Shown piece by piece: positions 56,632 through 64,000 of a stretch of DNA of 64,000 nucleotides. The stretch is from Pseudofabraea citricarpa (lineage: Eukaryota > Ascomycota > Leotiomycetes > Helotiales > Dermateaceae). Every line of letters begins with the position of its first letter. Position 1 is the first letter of the stretch. The stretch lies in NCBI GenBank assembly GCA_029641185.1, contig JAPWGK010000003.1, forward strand, positions 1,984,001-2,048,000, given 5' to 3'. Made by a program: the position numbers and the translations under genes. The notes under the pieces are model-generated. The model searched no databases. It was not told where the DNA came from and saw only the letters and a list, made by a program, of their open reading frames with translations.

Positions 56632-58639
56632 TTAGACCACATACCGGAAATCCGGATTCTCTCTGTCAGTCAAATCCTCGAACGCATGTGCATGTGAAAT
56701 TGTCTCATCGACCTTCTCTGACCCTTCAGATGTACTCTCAACAGCAAAAGCTGCAGCTGCAGCTGCCCGTTTGCCATGATTGCGACGTGCAAGGATGACT
56801 CGTAGTACAATGAGGATCAAATTGAAGAGGACGTAGAGGCAAAAATGAGCTATGAACCCTTTCCGATAGCGTGGCGCATCGCTGGACTGGAAGATCTGGA
56901 TTTTGTTAACTTGAGAGACCTGAAGAGAATGAAGAGTTTCTTACTTGTGGAGCTGTCATATTTCCAGCTGCCCAAGCTACGAAAGTGATTGCTAGACTTG
57001 TGGATTTCTTGGTCTGACCGGCTATATTTCGCGAGATGAGAGAGAACAAGAGGTTTCCCTGAGCAAGATGAAATTGGGTGCAGTAGAAGGCAATAAGAAG
57101 GCCAACGCGCGTGCTAGGAGTTGGAGTGATCGAGTAGATGATTGCAGTTCCAATAACAGGAAGTCTTCGATTGTCAGCTTTATAACTCAAATATGTATGT
57201 CAAAGGGTGTGTAAAACTATAAGGAACTTACACTGTCCATGCCTTTTGATATATTAGCATGATATTCTCAACTTCTTCAAGAGCGGTGTGGGAAGGTACT
57301 TACATGCATGATCCAAATCGTTTGTCCTGTTGTTTGAGCTAAGGTTGCTCCACTAATCATGACGATGATTGTGACAGCGCCCTGCGCAATGTTGAGTAAC
57401 TGAGTTTGTAGAAGGGTGAAACCAAAGGATGAAATGATGATGTTAGAGAAGACACCAAGACCTCCTATAACAAGCGTTGAAGTGATCTGTAGAAGTACGT
57501 AGCACCAGATCACAGGATCTTTGACAGCTTCCAACATCTGATATGTCTTGTAGGTCTTGTTTTGGATGCCGGTCTCGTTCATTCTTACTCGTTCGATCAT
57601 CATTCGCTTTTGGTCTTCGGAAAAGCATTTAGCTTTCATCGGAGAATCCGGTAGCCACCACCCAATAAATACAGCCCAGACGCATGTAGCGAGCCCCAGG
57701 ACGAGAAAAAGGAGTTGCCATGACCTAATAGTCTCGCCCATGTAGTGACTTGCACCCCAGGCAATGATACCACCAACCTAGAAGAAAGAGTCAGCTATGC
57801 AACAAGTCTTTTCTCCAGATAATCCTACCATAAGTTGGACTCCTGTCATGCAATACCATAATGAGGTTAAAACTGCTTGCTCTCTCTTAGTATACTATTT
57901 AGTTTTAGCATTCTGTTGCTCTACAAAATTTCATCTTGAACCTGTTATTTCACTTACCCACATTGTTGTCCTAGCCATGTTAAGGTTGGTACTACATATG
58001 CAGAACTAAGGGGACTTACATGATGATAAAAGCTGGCTGGACACAAGATTCAAAAAGACCAAGCAGAAATCGGACCACCATCAACGCTTTGAAGTTATTC
58101 GCAGCTGCTGAACAAGTGATAACGATTCCCCATAGCAAAACGTTTGATGCAAGATATTTGGCGACTGGGAGTTTTTGGAGAAGGAGGTTCGTGGGGTATT
58201 CTCCAACAAGAATTCCCATGTACAGAATTGTACCCAGCCAGCTATGTTCGAAATGTTATTCTGGTGAAAACATCTGGGCCATGGGAAGACAAACCTAAAC
58301 TCTTGACCTTTCAAATGTGCATCGGTTCTAATGCCCATGATTGAGGCAAATCCTAAAGTGCCTTTATCCAAAGACTGACAGAAGTAGGTGCCGAGCATGC
58401 ATGCTAGAATTCTCTTGTTCACTGTCCAAAAGAGTTTCTTGCTCGTTTCTTCGTCCATAGGCCCCTCTGCTGCCCCGGCATAAGCTGCTGTCTACCAAGA
58501 TATCAGCGACATCGAAATTCGAGAACATTGAGAGGCAAACCTCTTCGTCCCTATCAATGTGATGACCGGGAATTTGGTGTGATGGTGGGGTAATCTCGTC
58601 GTCATGGTTAACGACTGGGAGATCTTCCTTGTGGCCCAT
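56632..58639 (-). CDS. MFS transporter, Dal5-like, with two micro-exons
   Basis: Nine minus-strand exons: 58639-58541, 58491-58295, 58241-58020, 57970-57958 (13 nt), 57894-57829, 57777-57304, 57242-57232 (11 nt), 57164-56945 and 56895-56632, giving 521 residues. Only this path joins the family motifs in order: KGTLGFASIMG, GTILYMGILVGEYPTNLLL, RFLLGLFESCVQPAFIIMTTMW, YCMTGVQLMVGGIIAWG, LPVIGTAIIYS and NMTAPQIFQSSDAPRYRKGF. Twelve plasma-membrane helices are expected. The family imports small organic anions; between GH88 and a regulator, a uronate or oligouronide is a reasonable guess. Two donors read GTTTGY, weaker than usual. The tail has an Ala run (KRAAAAAAFAVE). Confidence 0.85.
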
Positions 58640-59394
58640 GATTTTCCACGAAGAGCTAAACTTTGATTTTGATGTTCTGGGAAAGTTCGGTAAGTATCTG
58701 TTATCGCGCAGATTCTAATGTACTCCTTGAGTCAAGACAGTACTTGTGCTGACTTAGTCCCAAGCTATATACAAAGAACACATTTAGTGGTAGGGCTTGG
58801 AAATCGAACCATGGAGAGTAGAGAACCCCAATACAACCCCCCTTTTCCCCGGCTCAGTGCGCGCTGCATTCGATTGCTGCACTCCACAAAAGAGCACCTT
58901 GCAATGGCGTATAGCCCCCTGTCCGGGCTGCCTCCGACACTTCGCCCGAGACTCCGGCTATCGAAAACCGCAACGCAAGCGAGCATCGGCGATGATATGT
59001 TCGGGGAAGGTTGAGTGACAGAATCAAACGATATCCTGGAATAATGGGGACCGGAAAATTAGATGAATACCATACAGCCACGATTTTCAATTGAGCAGAA
59101 CGCCAGACCATCAAGTCATATATCCTCCCTGAGAAGTCAGTTGACTTCGTGAACCCGTGATGGAAAATAGTTCGTGGTGTGTAGAGAAGGAGAATATGAT
59201 TGGTCCGCTTGTATTCTATGCGGTAGCTTTTGTAGCTCACCCCCCAAATTTCCGTACTCCACCTTCCGTTCCCCGCAATGTGATCCCCAGAAAAACCAAG
59301 GGTCTTATCAGCCCCCGCTCGATGGTAAAAGGAGTTCATACTCGTGCATTTCTAGACTGCAAAGTCACATCATTGCTTTTGAACGCTGTCAGAA
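58640..59394. promoter_or_regulatory. Divergent region between transporter and regulator genes
   Basis: 755 bp between divergent starts. It carries GTTCGG (CCGAAC on the other strand) at 58685 and 58999. A 161-codon minus-strand ORF here has no domain and was not accepted. Confidence 0.45.
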
Positions 59395-62195
59395 ATGCGC
59401 AATAACGTTGAAGTCTCGCAAGGCACCGAAGGTGATGAGCAAGGACGAGAAGGGACGAATAAAGAGAAGAGTACGGCCGAGGATGAAGGCCCAGCGTGAG
59501 ATGCGACCAATGCTTAATCTAAGGCAAGCTGCTGATTGTAACGTTAAGCTGTCAGTCGTGTCGAAAGAAAAAAGCAAAATGCACCAGGAGGCAGCCTTGC
59601 TCGCATTGTGTGAGATTCAGTAAGTACAGACTTTAGCCTCTTAGATGGTGAAAATATTCTGACAACCCTAAAGATATAGACTGCATCTATGATGATCGCA
59701 GAAATAAACCAGGTTTGAGGACTGGAGCAGTAGAGAATCTAACACAGAGAGTTGGTATGTCTTGAATGTTTAGTGTTGCATCTTTGGCGCCTTAGCCCAT
59801 CTATGTATTTGAAGGACTACCAACTTCAAATTCCATGCCAAGGAAATCTGCTAAGTTGAGCTTTACTTACACTGTTACAGTGGCGCTTGAAAATATGTTC
59901 ATGGGACAAGGTATTCTTTGGCAGCAGGTTTGGAATTGTATAAGTACCATCCAGACACAATCATCCCATTCCAAAGATCTCACGCCACCTGCATCTACCA
60001 ATGGTCAAGACAGCTTGGCGGAATGTACTAGCCAGCTGAAGAATACCCTGTCAAATCTTGCATCGGATCTGGAGTTCCAGGATCAAGAGTTAGCTCACAA
60101 TCCTCTAAAGCGACGACGAACAGAAAGCGCTACAGAAAAAGAGCAGCCACGAGTCTCACCAATTCAAACGGACAAAGAATCAGATCTACCACCAGATGAT
60201 CTCATGGACTCACTGGTTGAGATTTACTTTGCTAATATTCATCCATGGATTCCTATACTTCACGTGAAGCAATTCCGCGAACGTATGGCAGAAAAGACAC
60301 AACGCCAGAAGCTATTGACAGTCTTTCATGCTATAGTTTCAATATGTGTTCGCTTTTCAAACGACTCCCGGTTGAATGACTCTGACATACGAAGTTCATA
60401 CGCAAAACGCAGTAAACGCTTTGTGATTCTCCAGAGCATGGAGTCATTTTCTGTGGAGAATCTTCAGGCTCTCGTTATTTGTGCATTTGACACTGTGAGC
60501 TGCCCCCCCAAGTTAATGTCCTAAATGTCTCGAAAGTTTTGCTAAATATAATTGAAGATTGGAAGTGGTCGTGGCCCGTCGGCCTGGTCCATCGTCGGAA
60601 GTATGACGAGAACTGTAGAGCAATTGCAGTTAAGTGTAGAAGACGAAGATCAACCGTTGGCCGAAGAATTTCTCATCAGACGCATGGCATTTTTGCCACC
60701 CTGCAAGAGCTGGATAGAAGTTGAAGAGAGACGGCGAGTATTCTGGAATGTGTTTCTCATGGACCGCTTCTGCAGTATCGCCACAGGGTGGAATTTCTCT
60801 CTTACCAGTGCTGATGTTAAAAGACGCTTACCTTGTGAAGGGGCGTTGTGGGAGGAAGGAAAGCCTTTAGAGACTCCCACCCCATATTTTGGAGTTTCAG
60901 ATAAATCTTCCGGCGGTTATCTACCTACTCGAAGACCAGAGCTTGAAGATCAGGTGTCAATTGGAGGATTCGCGTATTGCATTGAAGCTTCCGAGAGCCT
61001 GAGCCTGGTGACAAGCTTTTTCTTGCGGCATGCCGTCAAGGTTTCCAATGTGCAAGATGTCCAGATGTGGTTGATGCGATTCAAGGAGCTCGATTTGAGA
61101 CTTATCCAGTAAGCTAACTATTCAGATGGTCTTTCTCTGTTTCACCACGACGGCATTAGTTCTAACTGTACTTTTAGATGGAAGATTTTCTTGCCAGATC
61201 AATGGCGAGAGGCTTGCGCGCTGAACGCCAATGGAATGCTAGATCCAAATTTGACATTGGCTCATATAACGCACAACACTGCGGTGGGCCTCCTTCATCA
61301 AGGAATCGCTTATCCGTCACCTGAATGGCAATCCAGCCCAATCCGGCTGCCATCTGTCTCGAGTGCCGAAACCTGCTTGGCTGCTGCAACGGAAGTGGCA
61401 ATTATTGCAGAGAAATATCTACAAGCTACGACGTCATTAACGAATCCTCAATTTGCGTTCTGTCTCTTCATTTGTGGTCGAATGCTCCTTGCCCATTCAC
61501 TTCATTACAAAATGCCTGTGCCTTTGGAGTTTGAATCTTTAACGAAAAGCCTAAAAGAGATATCATGGCGATGGAATGGTCCACACGCTCAGAGTGGCTC
61601 TGCTAATGGTACAGAGAATTTGGCTTCGAAATTCGCCGCGCGGCTAGTTCAGGCTCGAGATTATGGGCCTCATACGCTTGATATCCGGCAAGCTGCATAT
61701 TCGGAAGAACAGCACAACAGTGATAGGAACACGTCGGTGAAAGACTTTGCAGATCTGGCGGCCGAAGGGCACGAACAGTCCTCGTATCTTATTGGATCCT
61801 CTTCGGGCATCTCAACCACTCTCTTATCAGCACACAACAAATACCTAGGAAATAGTGACACGGCAGTTATCGAGAACCAGGAAAGTTCGCCGGACAGTAT
61901 CTCGCTTGCTTTTCCACCACTCCCACTAGCATTTCAGCCTCACTGCACAAACAGCACTCAAGCAGTACCCGCATTTATATCTACACCAATCCCGCATCAA
62001 GATTCCCGTTTTCCAGTCCCGGGAGAAGCTAGCTTCAATTCTGTTATTGGTTTTGATGATGCTGGCAATGCAGGATTTGATAGCACAGGCAATAGCTTCG
62101 AAGAGTTGAATTCTTTTTTCGAATACCCATTCCTACCGACCCAGAGAGTAAGCATGTTTTCAGAGCAAAATGGAAAGGAGAGAGGATCTGATTGA
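59395..62195 (+). CDS. Zn2Cys6 fungal-specific transcription factor
   Basis: Exons 59395-59495, 59549-59619, 59674-59754, 59881-60494, 60558-61108 and 61178-62195 give 811 residues. Small exons 2 and 3 together form the zinc cluster CQSCRKKKAKCTRRQPC, SHCVRFNIDCIY (CX2CX6CX5CX2CX6C). They lead into RRNKPGLRTGAVENLTQRV and, from exon 4, VALENMFMGQGILWQQ, the linker and coiled coil typical of this class. The fungal_trans domain is around residues 220-560 (DSLVEIYFANIHPWIPILH, then EERRRVFWNVFLMDRF). The tail is Ser/Pro-rich. Residues 1-33 are acidic. It sits between two transporter genes in the carbohydrate block and is the best candidate for its regulator. The exon 3 acceptor at 59673 was chosen because it gives the standard final cysteine spacing. 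Confidence 0.9.
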
Positions 62196-62536
62196 TCGGT
62201 TGTCTCTTCATATCGCATCAATACCGATCCACGGATTTACATCATGTTATAGATGCAGTAAAGCGAAGGTTTTTCCGTTTTCACGGCCCCTCGCAGCTTG
62301 CAGAAGATATAAACAAAGTGCAAGCTTGATTTGCAGCATCTAGCAAGAGGCAAACAGGCAGGAAATTGAAAGAAATGTTTCGAGAGAAGTGATACGTGGT
62401 GGAAAAACTTTCACGCGTGCGATTGAAAACAAAAACATGGCATTCTATGCAATGAATTATTTGCTGTGTGATGGAAAAGCTTCGTCATTCAATCCTAATA
62501 TCTATTGCATCATCATAAATACAATGAGAGATAATA
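62196..62536. other. Convergent intergenic region
   Basis: 341 bp between the regulator stop and the sugar porter stop. Nothing recognised; presumably the two 3' UTRs. Confidence 0.5.
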
Positions 62537-64000
62537 TTAAAGCTCCGAGACATGAGCTGACTCATTTAACCCCTCGGCTTCAAGTCTCGCTTTCTCTTTT
62601 CTTGCCTTCTGAATATCAAGCGACATCTTGACAGGTCTGACACCAGGGGTATCGAAAACCGTGTCGATCTCTTCAAGAGAGAGCCCGAAAGTTTCTGGGA
62701 AAATAAAATACGATAGGAATAACTGGATCGTGTTGTATACCACGAACACGCACCATATCTTGTAGCCAATCTTGTTAATGCCCACAGAAATGCCATAAGC
62801 ATTGACTGTACCAGCAGCACCTTGTATGACTCCGTAAAGACCCATTCCCTTTGCTCGAAGAGGCAGGGAGAGAACCTCGACAGGATACAAATTGTGCATT
62901 GTAGCGATCAAAAGTGACGAGCACGTTTGGAATGCGTACATCCAGAAGATAGTCAAGCCAGCTGCGACGGCACTTTCGTGTTTATTGTATTGCCAAGATG
63001 TGATGGTAGCGGCCGTTTGCAAGACGATGAATGAAATAAGCCCTGCAAATATGAGTGTTCTTCTCTTGACTTTATCAACGAGATAAGCGCCACAGAGAGT
63101 GAAGACTAGGTAGGTTGCATTCAGTCCAAAGTTGATACCGAGTTGATCTTGAGACTTATCCATGCCAACTGTTTCGAGAGCGGGAACGAGATATTGGCCA
63201 ATAATACCACCTCCGTTCCATTGTTGGAAGATGGAATAGAGTACGAGGACCATAAGTCTGTACAGATTCTTCCTCTTGAAAAATACCACATAGTCCCAAG
63301 ATGCCCGGTGTCCAGTCTTGTCATTCTCCAGAGATTCTTCCATCTGTTGCACGACGATGCCGACAAGTGGGTGGTCCAAATTATCTCCTTCAGTTGTGTG
63401 GTACTTTGCAATGACTGCCTTTGCCTTCTCCTTGTGCCCGCGTTGCATGTAGTAACGGGGAGATTCGGGTGTGAGCAAGAATATCGTAAGACAGACGATG
63501 GCAGGGAAGAAGCCCTCCAATATCAGTGGAACTCTCCAGGCCCAGTGGCTGTTCATCTTGTTAAAGCCAATGAGTCCAGCGTTCATACCCAAACTTCCGA
63601 CTTGAAAGCATGCTCCGAATATACCAACCATGCGACCACGAAGATGAACAGGAGAAATTTCACCAATGTACTGAGAGCTCGACATCAGCGCAGAACCAAA
63701 GCCCAAGAAAAATCGTCCAGCCATAAACATAGGCATGTTGACAGCGAAACCTTGGATCAAAGCAGCAAAAAGTACAATGAAGTTGCCGGCGAAGTTAATT
63801 CCTCGTCGACCAATAACATCCGAGAGTCCCAAGAAAGGTGCACCACAGACGGTTCCAATAGTCATGAGTGCATTCAAAGTTCCATAGGTGACGCCGCTCG
63901 TACCAAAATTGAAATATTCGTGCCATTTGTCAATTGCGTTGATGCCAGAAATAACAGCCCAGTCGATACCAAAGCCAGCTTGATTGCATCCTTGTACGAA
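62537..64000 (-). CDS. Sugar porter (MFS, hexose/lactose-permease type), partial at window edge
   Basis: One continuous frame from 64000 down to the stop at 62537, 487 codons; the N terminus and start lie beyond the window. The readable part begins near FVQGCNQAGFGIDWAVISGIN (helix 1 region). Sugar-porter signatures are SDVIGRRG, GRFFLGFGSALMSSSQYIGE followed by SPVHLRGRM, TPESPRYYM, QQWNGGGIIGQYL and PETFGLSLEEID. Twelve helices and the plasma membrane are expected. The family takes up hexoses or disaccharides by proton symport. The motif variants are nearer Lac12-type fungal permeases than to glucose carriers, but specificity cannot be read. It is convergent with the regulator at 59395 and completes the carbohydrate block. 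Confidence 0.93.
   Translation of the reverse strand, partial: FVQGCNQAGFGIDWAVISGINAIDKWHEYFNFGTSGVTYGTLNALMTIGTVCGAPFLGLSDVIGRRGINFAGNFIVLFAALIQGFAVNMPMFMAGRFFLGFGSALMSSSQYIGEISPVHLRGRMVGIFGACFQVGSLGMNAGLIGFNKMNSHWAWRVPLILEGFFPAIVCLTIFLLTPESPRYYMQRGHKEKAKAVIAKYHTTEGDNLDHPLVGIVVQQMEESLENDKTGHRASWDYVVFFKRKNLYRLMVLVLYSIFQQWNGGGIIGQYLVPALETVGMDKSQDQLGINFGLNATYLVFTLCGAYLVDKVKRRTLIFAGLISFIVLQTAATITSWQYNKHESAVAAGLTIFWMYAFQTCSSLLIATMHNLYPVEVLSLPLRAKGMGLYGVIQGAAGTVNAYGISVGINKIGYKIWCVFVVYNTIQLFLSYFIFPETFGLSLEEIDTVFDTPGVRPVKMSLDIQKARKEKARLEAEGLNESAHVSEL

Noticed and set aside
58795..58815. GGTTCGATTTCC on the minus strand, a possible tRNA B box
   Set aside because: The flanking bases do not form a T stem and no A box or matching acceptor stem is present.
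58854..59339. 161-codon minus-strand ORF in a divergent promoter
   Set aside because: No domain, and it overlaps the transporter/regulator intergenic region on an implausible strand arrangement.
59174..59623. 149-codon plus-strand ORF at the start of the third regulator
   Set aside because: It reads the wrong frame. Splicing 59395-59495 to 59549-59619 gives the real zinc cluster in another frame.
1..64000. CRISPR array, insertion sequence or complete transposon
   Set aside because: No spaced repeats, terminal repeats, transposase or reverse transcriptase motifs were seen, and the genome is eukaryotic.

Overview
The window is nuclear DNA from a filamentous ascomycete (Pezizomycotina). The genes carry many short introns, mostly 46-80 nt, with GTRNGT donors, CTRAY branch points and YAG acceptors. 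They also belong to typical filamentous-fungal families: Zn2Cys6 regulators, Dal5-type transporters, CYPs, and a tannase-family esterase. A Leotiomycete-like fungus is my guess from overall style and cannot be proven from this sequence. I rebuilt 21 protein genes with confident family or gene-structure support, most of them by splicing frames across introns, plus two unrecognised small genes, one weak ORF and one intron-containing tRNA-Gly gene.

Layout. 0-7 kb: a Zn2Cys6 regulator, a P450 and a GPI-anchored cupredoxin. 7.8-11.4 kb: COX15 (heme A synthase), divergent from a nucleotide-sugar-transporter-like DMT protein. 12-25.6 kb: a catabolic block with an Aro8-like aminotransferase, a secreted tannase/feruloyl esterase, an AtuA-family protein, a Zn2Cys6 regulator, a Dal5-type transporter and a CYP504-like P450. 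26-28.7 kb: two divergent genes of unknown family. 30.4-36.6 kb: a large dynamin-like GTPase and GDP-mannose pyrophosphorylase (GMPPA type). 36.6-41.8 kb: gene-poor. 41.8-47.6 kb: a pantothenate-type transporter, an SDR and an amidohydrolase. 47.6-50.5 kb: AT-rich and gene-poor, apart from the tRNA gene. 50.5-64 kb: a carbohydrate-use block with a FAS1 protein, secreted GH27 alpha-galactosidase, intracellular GH88 unsaturated glucuronyl hydrolase, an organic-anion transporter, a Zn2Cys6 regulator and a sugar porter that runs off the right edge.

How they work together (inference). The last block looks like a regulon for degrading galactose- and uronate-containing plant polysaccharide: one enzyme is secreted, two transporters could import products, GH88 works inside, and a local regulator sits between the transporters. 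The 12-25 kb block has the parts expected for release and oxidation of aromatic acids.

The most unusual signal is at 49525-49672. It is a tRNA-Gly(GCC) gene with a perfect cloverleaf once two inserts are removed. The first is a normal anticodon-loop intron. The second is a 51-nt insert in the T arm that has every hallmark of a spliceosomal intron (GTACGT donor, CTACTAAT branch site, ACAG acceptor). Other oddities are two GC-AG introns, a transporter gene with 13-nt and 11-nt micro-exons, and a dynamin-like GTPase with a basic, NLS-like insert.
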